From NCBI GenBank assembly GCA_965238125.1, contig OZ250179.1:4898001-4962000 (forward strand): a stretch of DNA of 64,000 bases. The letters run 5' to 3'. Both the position numbers and the translations under genes were made by a program. The notes under the pieces were generated by a model. That model saw only the letters and a program-made list of their open reading frames with translations. It did no database searches and was not told the DNA's origin. The first letter of the stretch is position 1. Every line of letters starts with the position of its first letter. This document shows, piece by piece, positions 47,401 to 56,175 of this stretch. This stretch comes from UBA6623 sp965238125. Lineage in GTDB: Bacteria > Acidobacteriota > Terriglobia > Bryobacterales > UBA6623.

Positions 47401-47858
47401 CTCGCTAACTCCGTCGTAGCAGCCGCTTCCGGCGCTGCATCCGCCGCGGCAGCCTCCGCTGCCGCCGCCGGCCAGGGGGCCCCGAGGGAGATCCAGTGTT
47501 CCAGGTCGGCGACTTGATGATCGGCGAGCTTCCCGTTCGGGGGCATCACCAGCCCCTCGTGCCGCACCGCTTGGATCAAACGGCTTTCCGAGGGCTTGCC
47601 GGGGACGACCGCGGGTCCGCGATCGCCTCCTTGAAGCAGGGCATCGCGCGTGTCCACGCGTAACCCACTCATTGGCTGCGGGGGCTGCTCGCTGTGGCAA
47701 GCGAAGCAGTTTTCGGCGAGCACCGGCCGAACGCGCTTCTCGAAAAAGTCAATCTCTCCTAGGGTTTGTGCGGAGGCGCTGGCGGGCCACACCAGCAGCC
47801 AGCACGTAAGTACGCCGCTACGGATACAAACAGATCCCACTGAGGGTGAGATTAGCAC
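44439..47858 (-). CDS. DUF1549/DUF1553 cytochrome c domain protein with inserted C-terminal domain
   Basis: 1,139 residues with GTG start (a GTG six codons later is also possible). Signal peptide, then PSCyt1 haem site CFACH (51-55), an Ala-rich linker (about 150-185), DUF1549 (WARHWLDTARYAEAGAVNVR; second haem-type motif CARCHDHKFDPI near 355) and DUF1553 (NPLTARVIVNRVWHHLFGLG; ALFMMNSAFV). Unlike the 827-residue relative at 5676-8159, a block of about 170 residues (about 920-1090; WQYGFGELDPTAGHIKRFVP, LDFVVDSRGDDESDGFRWAP) is inserted before the final LETNEFAFVD. The block looks like a beta-sandwich, LamG/carbohydrate-binding type. Periplasmic; reaction unknown. Confidence 0.9.
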   Translation of the reverse strand: MLISPSVGSVCIRSGVLTCWLLVWPASASAQTLGEIDFFEKRVRPVLAENCFACHSEQPPQPMSGLRVDTRDALLQGGDRGPAVVPGKPSESRLIQAVRHEGLVMPPNGKLADHQVADLEHWISLGAPWPAAAAEAAAADAAPEAAATTELARSATAANGHWAFQPFQAAGSQQSSKGDRDPAIDSLVPARLKEVGLSLSERADPRTLLRRLSYGLTGLPPTFEEIQAFAADPDPAAYKREVDRLLSSPHFGERWARHWLDTARYAEAGAVNVRFAFAYTYRDWVIRALNDDMPYDKFVVRQLAADLLPGEDKRHLAALGFLTLGLNPFRRTDLPEKIDDRIDVVTRGLMGLSVSCARCHDHKFDPIPTQDYYSLYGVFLNSEEPLEAVPMANTPGADPLGDAYRARLTRRVNVLRTFERERLEEHRADARKADSIERYLLGAWRARGMTGPQLENLAKEGNLPSYLLNRWVSYLNRAGASADPVFALWNRLAALDGPDFAEAARKALTGENNPSVANQLLIDEFKLKPPVSPEDLAHRHAEVLERSDSPEPHADPHREALRLTLRGPDAPPNVPAEEFWLVQTEGDKNTVNGLIRQYKAAAADYAYRVAPPHAMGLRDVENPVPAHVFRRGNQNDLGEKAPRRFLKVLSRSDRRPFAHGSGRLELARAIAAPDNPLTARVIVNRVWHHLFGLGIVETTSDFGARGAAPSHPELLDHLAATFVRDGWSIKRLIRRIVLSDVYQQSSAERPAALRKDPENKLLWRMNRRRLDFEAQRDSLPAVAGRLDTTVGGRSFLPASVPAVPRRTLYSFVERQRALPSLRSFDMADPAQHTPKRHVTTVPQQALFMMNSAFVAEQARALAGGIARETQRSDEDRIQSAYRRIFGREPTADEVQLGLGFLSEAGNTRSAESAASPEAVPADAWQYGFGELDPTAGHIKRFVPFDYFAPLMRVGLGTDLRGAWKHASLLPATDAGGAHLTAKGGAPGDDLGHSVIRRWVSSFEGEVNISGALSHQLGAFGKRFDTSNGIRGWIVSGRTGILASWTLRGLKAETSLSGLAVEKGEILDFVVDSRGDDESDGFRWAPVIEEILQAEEGASEKQPRRWNAEDDFRGPQAKPLGPWEQYAQVLLETNEFAFVD

Positions 47859-48397
47859 AGGGTTTCTGGTAACTGACGCAACCTGTGCGACCAGCCAATG
47901 GCGAAGCGCTTGCGCGCCGCGACCGTTACAGGGGTTACAGGGGGTCTTGCTAACCGGAATCCTTTGCTGACGTTGACTAGATGCCTCCGGTAAACCGGGA
48001 TCGACAGCAATTCTGATGGTGTGACCGTCCCCGGCGGATCGACTCCGGTGGTCTCGTCACACGGCCCGCATAATCTCGGCGATCGTCTCGCCGCCATGAT
48101 AGCGCCACAAAATCTCGGCTCGCTGCACCTCGCGAACCGGAGCCGTCCGCGTGCCGGTTCCTCTGGTCTGGTAGTGGCTGACTGTAGCGGCAATTCTTCT
48201 GCGCACTTGAGGCAATACTGGGAGCCGTCGGATGCTCCATAGAGGGCGTCGTAGATTTGCTTTCCACAGCTTGAGCAGTGCATAGCGGTAGGCAATAGGG
48301 TAGCCACCTGCTCAGTACCTCCGCAAGGATTGCGGTCGCATTCAACGCAAGACGATTCGCCTTTTTCCTTCGCCCTGACTCTCCCTCCCAGGACCGG
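47859..48397 (-). other. Decayed stretch; possible zinc-ribbon ORF and transposase HTH remnant
   Basis: Minus strand from 48283 reads MHCSSCGKQIYDALYGAS, DGSQYCLKCAEELPLQ, a four-cysteine zinc-ribbon, but the frame then degenerates. A little further (about 48070-48150, another frame) REVQRAEILWRYHGGETIAE looks like the HTH of an IS630-type transposase. No complete gene is visible. Confidence 0.4.
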
Positions 48398-48725
48398 TTG
48401 CTCGAGCATAATTGGCCCGGCAACGTGCGCGAACTGCGAAATGCAATCGAACGGGCGATGGTCCTCGAGGAGTCCTCCGTACTCCGGATTTCAAGCTTTG
48501 ACCTCGACCTGGCGGACCGCCTTTCGCCTCAAGTCAGTCTACAAAGTACATCCGACCTGCAAAGCCTGAATCTACCTCTCGAAGAGGTCGAGAAAACGAT
48601 GTTGAAGCGTGCCCTCGATCGAGGAGACCGTTGGAAACCAAACCCAAGCGGCCCGCAAACTCGGCATCACGCGCGACACCCTCCGTTACCGGATGAAAAA
48701 GTTTCGAATCAAGGATCCCGACTAG
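48398..48725 (+). pseudogene. Sigma54-dependent (NtrC-family) regulator, 3' remnant
   Basis: Starts inside the AAA+ domain with LLEHNWPGNVRELRNAIERA, the conserved C-terminal end of that domain, and then a linker (LNLPLEEVEKTMLKRALDRG). One extra C near 48630 shifts the frame; after it, the Fis-type helix GNQTQAARKLGITRDTLRYR, MKKFRIKDPD and a stop are clear. Receiver domain and ATPase core are absent. Confidence 0.8.
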
Positions 48726-48794
48726 GGCTGGATCAGGCCCGTCGCCGAGCCAAACCGCTAATTTTCCCGGCGGCGCGAAGATAGGCGAAAAGAG

Positions 48795-48831
48795 TGGCGT
48801 CCCCAGCGGGATTTGAACCCGCGTTGCCGCG
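48795..48831 (-). tRNA. tRNA-Glu, 3' fragment (not a functional tRNA)
   Basis: The minus strand gives the T arm GCGGGTTCAAATCCCGC followed by TGGGGACGCCA, the acceptor 3' strand, discriminator and CCA of tRNA-Glu. A few bases of the anticodon arm precede it (CGCGGCAAC). The D arm, anticodon and 5' acceptor strand are absent. Such 3' pieces are left when integrases use a tRNA gene as attachment site. Confidence 0.7.
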
Positions 48832-48965
48832 TTTAAGCCAGTACCAAGCAGTGTTAAGTGATTGATTCTATTAAGGCAGCTAGAACAAAGCTCCCAACTC
48901 GTACCAACGTGTCTTGCTCTGGTGGCAGCACGATGGCAGCACGCCCTGGCCTAAAATGCAGGTAA

Positions 48966-49130
48966 GTGAACCGTCTCGCCGCCGCGATCATCGCCTACGC
49001 CGCCAACGACCTGCTGAGCGGCCGCGACACCGAAGAGATTCTCACCTGGATCGACGGAGCCCCCGCGCTGCTCCCCTTCGCGGTGTGCTGCCAGTTGGCC
49101 GGGAGAGCTATAACCAGAAGTTGTGGATGA
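48966..49130 (+). CDS. Hypothetical small protein, 54 aa
   Basis: GTG start; MNRLAAAIIAYAANDLLSGR, DTEEILTWIDGAPALLP, then a Cys-containing tail. Codon use is GC-rich at third positions as in real genes here. No recognised family and only a weak ribosome site (AGG very close to the start). It lies between the tRNA-Glu fragment and an IS256 remnant, so it could be a cargo-gene leftover of an integrated element. The last codons may already belong to the IS end. Confidence 0.3.
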   Translation: MNRLAAAIIAYAANDLLSGRDTEEILTWIDGAPALLPFAVCCQLAGRAITRSCG

Positions 49131-49211
49131 GCCTCTGAGGGGAGGCGGCGTATCCTGACGATTGAGGAAGCAACTCAATCGTTTTCTGGAAAGGAACAAG
49201 GAGGATACGCC

Positions 49212-49520
49212 ATGAGTCAGTGTTAAGCTGCTGAGAGCAGCAGTCAAGTCAACCCCCAAGTCATTGATGGAAAGGAACGCTCGCCCTTGGATGAGGTGCT
49301 GCGCCAAGGAGCGCGCCAGATGCTCGTCAAGGCCGTGGAAGCCGAAGTGACCGCCTACATCGAAACGCATCAGCACGAAGTCGACCAGGACGGCCGGCGG
49401 CTGGTGGTGCGCAACGGTCACGCCCGCGAGCGCACCATCGTCAGCGGCGTGGGTCAGCTGAAGATCCAGGCGCCCGCCAAAGGTTCCCTAGATTTTCGAC
49501 CCGCCCTCACCCGTCAGTAG
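49212..49520 (+). pseudogene. IS256-family transposase, 5' remnant
   Basis: ATG at 49212 with AAGGAGG upstream, but codon 5 is TAA. The frame then continues KERSPLDEVLRQGARQMLVK, AVEAEVTAYIETHQHE and LVVRNGHARERTIVSGVGQL, the N-terminus of IS256 (mutator-type) transposases. After about 95 codons the frame runs into unrelated DNA; the DDE core is absent. The left end of the element is probably near 49135. Confidence 0.75.
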
Positions 49521-49663
49521 ACAGGGAGGCGTTGCCGGTTCGCCTTGTCTCGCGCTGTCTTCCTACTGTGGTGCGACTTGCAAAGCCCTTGCAGGTTCGC
49601 TTCGTCGAACATTGCTCCACCATCCTCGATCGGCAGGATGTGGTCCACCTCGGTTGCCGACAC
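49514..49663 (-). pseudogene. HNH endonuclease, 3' remnant
   Basis: Minus-strand reading VSATEVDHILPIEDGG, then EANLQGLCKSHHSRKTARDK and a stop, which is the beta-beta-alpha metal finger of HNH nucleases (D-H...N...H..H). An in-frame stop lies just upstream; the preceding Cys pair usual for this family is not in frame. The end overlaps the IS256 remnant by a few bases, so both genes were cut at this junction. Confidence 0.65.
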
Positions 49664-49860
49664 CAGCCCCCCTTTTTATCGGGTGCGCGGGGTGCCGAAT
49701 GCAACCCCGGTGCTTGCGAAGAAAAAGCGAAATCCACTTTCAACCAGCAATACACGCAAATCTTGTGGATGTCAAGTCGATGGTGTCCAGAAGTGTCTTA
49801 GGATCAGGTGGTTCGGAGCTTCTCGACGTGAGTTCAGGCCCTCAAGGTGCGGATTGATGG

Positions 49861-49940
49861 TGGTACCGGATATATCATTAGCTATCCTGCGGACTCGCCC
49901 TATGTAGTTGGCTTCAGGGGACTTAGTCCTGCTCTCGGTC
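49861..49940. repeat. Kinase 3'-flank repeat, copy A
   Basis: TGGTACCGGATATATCATTAG ... CTATGTAGTTGGCTTCAG ... GGACTTAGTCC. It aligns with 59019-59098 (downstream of the intact kinase), and its second half aligns with 58897-58950. Confidence 0.6.
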
Positions 49941-50294
49941 GCGGAACTCTTCGTACCAGTTCTCGACCACATGGATCGACGGCGGTTTATCTCCCTCGCT
50001 CCCAACCGTGTCCACCAGCACGAAGCGCCCGTCGGCCGAGACTGTCGTAGGACACTTGACTGAGTCTCCGGCCCGGGGCGGAACAACCATCCAGCCAGGA
50101 AGGCGACGAGAGCCACCGCGAGCAAGGCGATGGGCCAGAGACGGGCAGGCAGCCTGCGGGCAGGAACTGCCCGCGCCACTCCGGACAGTTGTCGCACCCG
50201 GTTCGAGTCTCCTACGCAGGGCACGCAAGTCCACCAAAATTGCCGCCAATGATGTCGGCAGGCGAATCGTCTGGGAATCGGGAGATCTGGACAC
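49923..50294 (-). pseudogene. Ser/Thr kinase with membrane segment, internally deleted remnant
   Basis: In shifting frames it contains ILVDLRALRRRLEPG (the last helix of the kinase domain, compare MIVDLRALERR at 59123-61654), a transmembrane helix (ARLWPIALLAVALVAFLAGW) and then directly the protein's end (SADGRFVLVDTVGSEGD, IHVVENWYEEF). The beta-propeller between the helix and the end is lost, and at least two frameshifts are present. Confidence 0.55.
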
Positions 50295-50676
50295 TAACCA
50301 TTTGGGTGACCTCCTTGGGGTGGGTTGGCGAAGCTGGAATCTTTGCCAGCCTACCTTTTTACCCCATGTTTCGGGGGTCCCCCAATGGTCCCTGTCGGCA
50401 CAGCCCTCCTCAGGTGCACCCCGCAGTGCATAATTCAGGTTCTATACAATGATTCTTACGTTCTAACTTCGGGTCTCGGCCAATCCAAGGAACGGGTTCT
50501 ATTCGCTGTCTCGAAGCAACCTCCCCGGCAAAACAGATTGCCAACAAGTGGTCGTGCATCAAATGAGCGATTGCGCAGTGGTAGGTGCGGTGTTGAGAGT
50601 TCGGCAAAGTCAAAGTGCGGCACAGCCTTTGCGTTGGACTGGTCCTCGTGGAGAGTCAGCTCCTTCAGGCGGCTGG
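50295..50676. other. Intergenic stretch before the RND operon
   Basis: No convincing gene. Open frames here do not resemble known proteins. It must hold the promoter of the RND genes, but I could not pick a convincing -35/-10 pair. Confidence 0.4.
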
Positions 50677-51756
50677 GTGGTTGCGCTGAAGCGGTTTGCC
50701 GCTGGGCTGGCGGTTGCGGCTTCGCCCGTTCTTTCATTCGCACAGAACTCTCGCCCCGCTCCTCCCGTGGAATTTACCCAAGCCGAGTCCTATTCCATCG
50801 GGGCCAGTCTCGAGCTTCCCGGAAGTGTCGAGGCGTTGCGCAGAGCCGAAGTGGCCACACAGGTGGAAGGGCTGGTTGTGAAACTGCTTGTCCGCGAAGG
50901 AGACCGGGTCAAACGGGAACAAAGGCTGGCCGAGCTGGATACCGCCTCTCTTGATGCGCGCAAGAACACTCTCGATGCGGATGTCGTCGAAGCGGAGTCG
51001 CGCCTACGCGCGGCGGAATCGCGGCACCGGCGCGCCGAGTCTCTCTTTGCCGACAAACTCATCAGCGACGAAGAGCTCGACAACGCCCGTTACGAACAGG
51101 AAGCCCTCGAAGCCCGTCGGGTGTCCCTGCGCGCCTCGATCGACGAAGTGGAACTGCAACTGCGACAGAGCGTCATCCACGCCCCGTTCGGCGGCGCGGT
51201 CGTCGAAAAGCTCACCGAAGTCGGCCAGTGGGTGCAGGAAGGGGAGGCCGTGGTCACCCTGCTGTCCCTGGAGGAACTCGAAGTCGCCATCGAAGTTCCC
51301 GAAGTTCACATTGGAAGGGTGCGGCTCGGTCAGGCCGCCCAAGTGAAGCTCGACGCGTTCCCGACCGAACCGCTGGCGGGTAAGGTTTCGGTGATTGTGC
51401 CCGAAGCGGATCCCGACGCTCGCACCTTTCCAGTGAAAATCACGGTGCCTTCCGGCGGCGGCCGGGTTCGCACGGGCATGACGGCCACGGTAACCCTGGC
51501 GCCCGCGAGTCCCCGCCGGACTACGATCGTTCCCAAGGACGCACTGGTGAGTCAAGAGAAGGGCTGGGCTGTTTTCGTCTTGCAGCCCGGCGACACGATC
51601 AAGCTGGTTGGCGTCGTGATCGGAGAAGGCGCCGGTCAATGGGTCGAAATCCAGGGTGAGCTGCAGCCCGGCGAGCGGGTCGTCACGCGCGGCAACGAGC
51701 GGCTGCAGCCCGGGCAGACGGTGCGGCCCACGCCCCGGGAGTACCCCACGCCATGA
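50677..51756 (+). CDS. RND efflux periplasmic adaptor (membrane-fusion protein)
   Basis: About 359 residues from GTG at 50677, which has AGGCGG upstream and is followed by a signal peptide (RFAAGLAVAASPVLSFAQ); the open frame reaches 50548. Domains: barrel-sandwich start (SVEALRRAEVATQVEGLVVK, GDRVKREQRLAELD), a helical hairpin (about 110-180), lipoyl second half (VIHAPFGGAVVEKLTEVGQW), beta-barrel (EVPEVHIGRVRLGQAAQVKL) and membrane-proximal end (IVPKDALVSQEKGWAVFVL). The stop overlaps the permease ATG. It links the inner-membrane pump to an outer-membrane channel, which is not encoded here. Confidence 0.9.
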   Translation: MVALKRFAAGLAVAASPVLSFAQNSRPAPPVEFTQAESYSIGASLELPGSVEALRRAEVATQVEGLVVKLLVREGDRVKREQRLAELDTASLDARKNTLDADVVEAESRLRAAESRHRRAESLFADKLISDEELDNARYEQEALEARRVSLRASIDEVELQLRQSVIHAPFGGAVVEKLTEVGQWVQEGEAVVTLLSLEELEVAIEVPEVHIGRVRLGQAAQVKLDAFPTEPLAGKVSVIVPEADPDARTFPVKITVPSGGGRVRTGMTATVTLAPASPRRTTIVPKDALVSQEKGWAVFVLQPGDTIKLVGVVIGEGAGQWVEIQGELQPGERVVTRGNERLQPGQTVRPTPREYPTP

Positions 51757-54700
51757 AGATCATTCAGGACTCGATTCAGTATCCGGTCACCACCGCCGTG
51801 GGGGTCATCCTGCTGGCGTTATTCGGTGGCCTTGCGCTTTACAGAATCCCGATCCAGCTAACACCGACTGTGGATAAGCCGCAGATTCGCGTCACGACTC
51901 AATGGCCGGGCGCGCTGCCCCTCGAAGTCGAACGCCAAATCATCCAGGAACAGGAGGACCAGCTCAAGGCGCTGGAGGGCCTCGAAAGCATCGAGAGCAC
52001 AAGCTCGGCGGGCCAGGGGGAAATCTTGATGACCTTCAAGATCGGGACGGATACCGGCACCGCCCTCCTTGACGTCTCGAACCGTCTGGAACAAGTGCCC
52101 CGCTACCCCGACGACGCCCTGAAGCCGGCGGTTCGTGCAACCGGCGCGGACACGGAATTTATCGCCTTTTTCTTGCTGATGCACATCGATTCCGATGCCG
52201 CGCAGGGGCCGGTTGCTCACGAGCGCGACTTCGTCGACGACGTTGTCGCCCCGGAGTTCGAACGCGTGCCTGGCGTCGCGGCGGTCAATGCTTTCGGCGG
52301 CCAGCGGCATGAGATGCAGTTCTTGGCCGACCCGGTCAAGCTGGCGGCGCGCAAAATCACAATCAGCCAGCTCGCCAATGCCTTGGATCGTGAAAACGCA
52401 AACGTCAGCGGAGGGGATTTTGACGAGGGCAAATCCAACTACACCGTCCGGACTTCAGCCGAATACACCTCCGCCAGGGATGTGGAAAGTGTCGTCGTCG
52501 CTTACCAAAACGACGTGCCGATCTTTGCGCGCGATCTCGGCCATGCCCGCCTGGGATTCGAGAAGAAGCGCGTCCAGGGCTACTTCAACGGACAAGAAAT
52601 TTTCTTCTTCAGCATCACCAAGGCGCCTAACGAGAACCTCATGCAGGTCATGGTGGGGGTCAAGGAAGCCGCCGCCCGCTTGAACCGCCAGGTGCTGGAG
52701 CCGCGGAACCTCCGGATCGTTCAGATGTTCGACGCCACCGAATACATCGAGAGCGCGATCAGCCTCCTGCAGCAGAGCGTTTACATCGGAGCGGGGCTGG
52801 CCGTGGTGGTGCTTTTGCTGTTCCTGCGAAGCTTCACCAGCACCCTGATCATCGCCCTCGCCATGCCCATCAGCGTGATCGGGACATTTCTCGTCATGAG
52901 CCTTACCGGCCGAACTTTGAATGTGATTAGCCTGGCCGGGCTGGCGTTCGCCACCGGCATGGTCGTCGACAATTCGATCGTGGCTCTGGAGAACATCTAC
53001 CGCCACCGCCAGATGGGCAAGTCGAGGGCGAAAGCGGCTTTCGACGGTGCGCGAGAGGTTTGGGGCGCGATCCTGGCCAGTACCCTGACGACGGTGGCTG
53101 TCTTCCTGCCGGTGATCTTCATTGAGGAGGAGGCCGGCCAGCTCTTCCGGGACATTGCGATCGCCATCAGCGGAGCGGTGATTCTCAGCATGATCGTGGC
53201 GATTACCGTGATCCCGGCGATGTCGGCCAAGGTGCTGGGCGGAGGCAGGTCCGCAAGCGCCAAAGCGCCGGCGCGAGGGAAGAAAGCTTTCGGCTTCTTC
53301 GGTTCGTTCAACGGCCGGGTTGCTGATCTTGTGTATTGGATTTGCGGCGGAACGATCCGCCGCCTGGCCGTGGCTGCTGTCTTCACGGTGGCGGCGATCC
53401 TGGGGGCCGTCCGTTTGATGCCCGCCGTGGAATACCTGCCCGCCGGCAATGTCAACTTTGTTTTCGGCCAGGTGATCCTGCCGTCGAACTACAGCCTGGC
53501 CGAGGCGGAGAGCCTGCGGCACGGCTACTTTGAAACCCTTCAACCGGCTTACGACTGCGATGCGTCGGATGAGAACTGTCCCGGTGGCGGCATTTCTCGG
53601 GCTTTCATGGTTGCTTTTGGGAACTTTATGTTCGCCGGCGGAGGGGCAAAGGACCCCCTCCGCGTCGCTGAGCTGGTACCGGTTTTCCGCTCGGCCATCA
53701 GCAAGATGCCGGGCGCTCTGGGCGCTTTCCGCCCATTCAACTTGTTTCAAAGCGGCCGGGACGCCGGCTTCATCAACCTCGATATTGTCGGACCCGACTT
53801 CGATCGGCTGCAGGAAATCGGCGGAGTCGCGCTAGCCCGATTACAACAGGAGTTGCCGGAGGCTCAGGCGCAACCCCTCGGCGGGATTGACCGCGGCAAA
53901 CCGGAACTGCGCATCGTTCCGAACCGCCTGCGCAGCGCCGAGTTAGGGGTGCGCGGGCGCGACCTGGGTCTGGCCGTCAATGCGCTCGTCGATGGAGCCA
54001 AGGTTTCCGACTACCAATGGCAAGGCAAAAGAATTGATCTGAAGCTCGTGGTCGAAGGGAATCGCCGTCACCGTACGCATGACTTGGCCCAACTGCCGGT
54101 CGCGGTCCCGGGCGGCCGCCTGGTCACGCTGGACGCACTGGCGAAAGTGGAGCTGACGACTTCGCCGGTTCAGATCGGGCATCGCGAGCGCCAGCGCGCC
54201 AGCACGATCCGGTTGACCCCGCCCCAAGGCGTCCCGCTGCAAACGACGATGGAGCAAATCGAGGCCAAGATCATCCGGCCGCTCTCGGAAGAAGGCGTCC
54301 TCAGCGGCCCCTACCGCATCATCCCGCGCGGCGAAGCCGACAAGCTCACCCAGACCTGGGACGCTTTGCAGTGGAATCTCCTGCTAGCGCTGGTGATCAG
54401 CTACCTGCTCATGGCCGCGCTATTCCAGAGCTTTGCCTACCCTCTCGTGATCCTTTTCAGCGTACCGCTGGCTGGATTCGGTGGTCTCCTCGGACTCAGC
54501 GTCATGAACAGGTTTACCTACCAAGCGCTCGATATATTGACCATGCTGGGGTTTTTCATTTTGGTGGGGACCGTCGTCAACAATGCGATCCTGCTGGTGC
54601 ACCAGTCGCTCAACCATATTCGGAATGACGGCATGGATCCGCGCGAGGCCATCCGCGAATCAACCCGGAATCGTATCCGGCCGATTTTCATGAGCGTGCT

Positions 54701-54929
54701 GACCAGCGTTTTTGGGATGCTGCCTTTGGTGATCTTTGCGGGCGCCGGCGCGGAGCTTTACCGCGGAATCGGAAGTGTCGTCATTGGCGGACTGCTGATA
54801 TCGACAGTGTTTACTCTCGTGCTGGTGCCGGCCCTGTTCAGTCTGGTCCTTGATTTGAAGTCTGGGACGGTGCGGTTGCTTCGCCGCATCTTCGGTCACG
54901 ACGAGGTTCAGCCTGTTCAAGGGGACTGA
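51753..54929 (+). CDS. RND-family efflux permease (HAE-1/AcrB-like)
   Basis: 1,058 residues, the usual length. It has an N-terminal helix (DSIQYPVTTAVGVILLALFG), first periplasmic loop, and membrane helices II-VI including GLAFATGMVVDNSIVALENI with the proton-relay Asp residues and ASTLTTVAVFLPVIFIEEEA. The second half shows LLALVISYLLMAALFQSF and MLGFFILVGTVVNNAILLVH, then RIRPIFMSVLTSVFGMLPL. It exports drugs or lipophilic compounds using the proton gradient, together with the adaptor. Substrate not predictable. Confidence 0.93.
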   Translation: MKIIQDSIQYPVTTAVGVILLALFGGLALYRIPIQLTPTVDKPQIRVTTQWPGALPLEVERQIIQEQEDQLKALEGLESIESTSSAGQGEILMTFKIGTDTGTALLDVSNRLEQVPRYPDDALKPAVRATGADTEFIAFFLLMHIDSDAAQGPVAHERDFVDDVVAPEFERVPGVAAVNAFGGQRHEMQFLADPVKLAARKITISQLANALDRENANVSGGDFDEGKSNYTVRTSAEYTSARDVESVVVAYQNDVPIFARDLGHARLGFEKKRVQGYFNGQEIFFFSITKAPNENLMQVMVGVKEAAARLNRQVLEPRNLRIVQMFDATEYIESAISLLQQSVYIGAGLAVVVLLLFLRSFTSTLIIALAMPISVIGTFLVMSLTGRTLNVISLAGLAFATGMVVDNSIVALENIYRHRQMGKSRAKAAFDGAREVWGAILASTLTTVAVFLPVIFIEEEAGQLFRDIAIAISGAVILSMIVAITVIPAMSAKVLGGGRSASAKAPARGKKAFGFFGSFNGRVADLVYWICGGTIRRLAVAAVFTVAAILGAVRLMPAVEYLPAGNVNFVFGQVILPSNYSLAEAESLRHGYFETLQPAYDCDASDENCPGGGISRAFMVAFGNFMFAGGGAKDPLRVAELVPVFRSAISKMPGALGAFRPFNLFQSGRDAGFINLDIVGPDFDRLQEIGGVALARLQQELPEAQAQPLGGIDRGKPELRIVPNRLRSAELGVRGRDLGLAVNALVDGAKVSDYQWQGKRIDLKLVVEGNRRHRTHDLAQLPVAVPGGRLVTLDALAKVELTTSPVQIGHRERQRASTIRLTPPQGVPLQTTMEQIEAKIIRPLSEEGVLSGPYRIIPRGEADKLTQTWDALQWNLLLALVISYLLMAALFQSFAYPLVILFSVPLAGFGGLLGLSVMNRFTYQALDILTMLGFFILVGTVVNNAILLVHQSLNHIRNDGMDPREAIRESTRNRIRPIFMSVLTSVFGMLPLVIFAGAGAELYRGIGSVVIGGLLISTVFTLVLVPALFSLVLDLKSGTVRLLRRIFGHDEVQPVQGD

Positions 54930-55023
54930 GCCGCCAAGCATTCTTGACTGTGTCTAAACTGTTTGCCTCACTCCAGGGGGCAAGCCCAGACATCTGGGCC
55001 GCCTCGATCGGCGGTGCCGGCAC

Positions 55024-55338
55024 ATGAACTCCCAAGCCAAATTTGCGATTGGGCAGACCATTCACCATCGCCTGTTTGACTATCGAGGTGTCATCTATGA
55101 TGCCGACCCGGTCTTCCTCGGAACGGAGGAATGGTACGAGCACGTCGCGCGCTCGCGTCCTCCCAAGGACGAAGCCTGGTATCGCGTTCTGGTCCACGGC
55201 AGCGACAACGAAACCTACTTGGCGCAGCAAAATCTCGAAGCCGACCCGTCCGGTGAACCGGTCTTTCATCCCTTGACATCCCATTTTTTCTCGAAGTTCC
55301 AGGAGGGCGCCTACGTTCCAAAGCGGCAGGTGAGCTAG
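55024..55338 (+). CDS. hspQ: Heat-shock protein HspQ / hemimethylated-DNA-binding YccV domain
   Basis: 104 residues. The sequence matches the family throughout: FAIGQTIHHRLFDYRGVIYD, DADPVFLGTEEWYEHVARSR, PPKDEAWYRVLVHGSDNETY, LAQQNLEADPSGEPVFHPLT. In enterobacteria HspQ is a Lon specificity factor and binds hemimethylated oriC DNA; the role outside that group is not tested. It follows the RND permease by 94 bp and may be transcribed separately. Confidence 0.92.
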   Translation: MNSQAKFAIGQTIHHRLFDYRGVIYDADPVFLGTEEWYEHVARSRPPKDEAWYRVLVHGSDNETYLAQQNLEADPSGEPVFHPLTSHFFSKFQEGAYVPKRQVS

Positions 55339-55503
55339 TGTAGTGCGCCAACCAGACTGCTGAAAAAACGTAACCTGGCGCTGGGAGAATTGAAGCGAGC
55401 ATGCTCTCTCGGCGGCCAGCCGAAACCAATGAGTGGTCGATCGACGAGCAGTATGACCAACGGTATATTGCGTTCTGGCGAGCATGGGGGCACAATCACC
55501 AGC

Positions 55504-56007
55504 ATGGTGCCGGCAAATAAAGCAGCGCTGGCCAGCGGGCGCGAAGTCCGCAGAGAACCCCGGGACGCTGTTCGTGGCCGTGGCGGATTGACGTGGGATG
55601 ATGGCATAGCTTCCCGGCGAATTCCTGTCGAGGTTCGCGACATCAGCGAGAACGGAGTGCAAGTGATTGCCCCGAAGCCGATAACGGTTGGAGTTTCGGC
55701 TTATCTGACTGGTGAGGAGTTCCGTTGCATCGGCACCGTGCGCTATTGCAAGAGCGAAGGCCGCAGCTTCCTCGTCGGGTTAGAGTTCAACGGAAAGCCT
55801 CACTACAAAAACGCTGTCGCGACCTGCTTGGTGGTGGGAACCGGATTTGAACGAAGCCTGACGGCAGACGCTTCGCGTGTGTTAGCATTTGGCAGGGCAA
55901 TCGCAATGTCGGCAGTCGGGACGATCGATATCGAACCACGCCTGGAGGCGAGGTTCAGGTCCTCAATTCGAGGCGAAACAAAAGCGAATTATATAAACCC
56001 CTCTTAA
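55504..56007 (+). CDS. PilZ-domain-like protein
   Basis: About 167 residues from ATG at 55504 (open to 55390; ATG at 55453 is an alternative; no clear ribosome site for either). The N-terminal half reads GREVRREPRDAVRGRGGLTW, RIPVEVRDISENGVQVIA, then GTVRYCKSEGRSFLVGLEF. This matches the RxxxR...D.S..G pattern of PilZ c-di-GMP receptors. The last 60 residues are not family-like and may come from a shifted frame. Role in c-di-GMP signalling is inferred. Confidence 0.65.
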   Translation: MVPANKAALASGREVRREPRDAVRGRGGLTWDDGIASRRIPVEVRDISENGVQVIAPKPITVGVSAYLTGEEFRCIGTVRYCKSEGRSFLVGLEFNGKPHYKNAVATCLVVGTGFERSLTADASRVLAFGRAIAMSAVGTIDIEPRLEARFRSSIRGETKANYINPS

Positions 56008-56175
56008 GAGCAATTGCCCTGCCAACCTCGGAGGCTTCCTTCAAATCCTTGTATCGCAAGCGTCTAGCTCTTTCGTCGGGCGTAGCTCTTTCTCTCGGGT
56101 CGCCTGCGATACAACACTATTGAGTCTCGCAAAATAGAGTGACACCTTTTGGTGTTGCCGTACGTATTCTTATGT

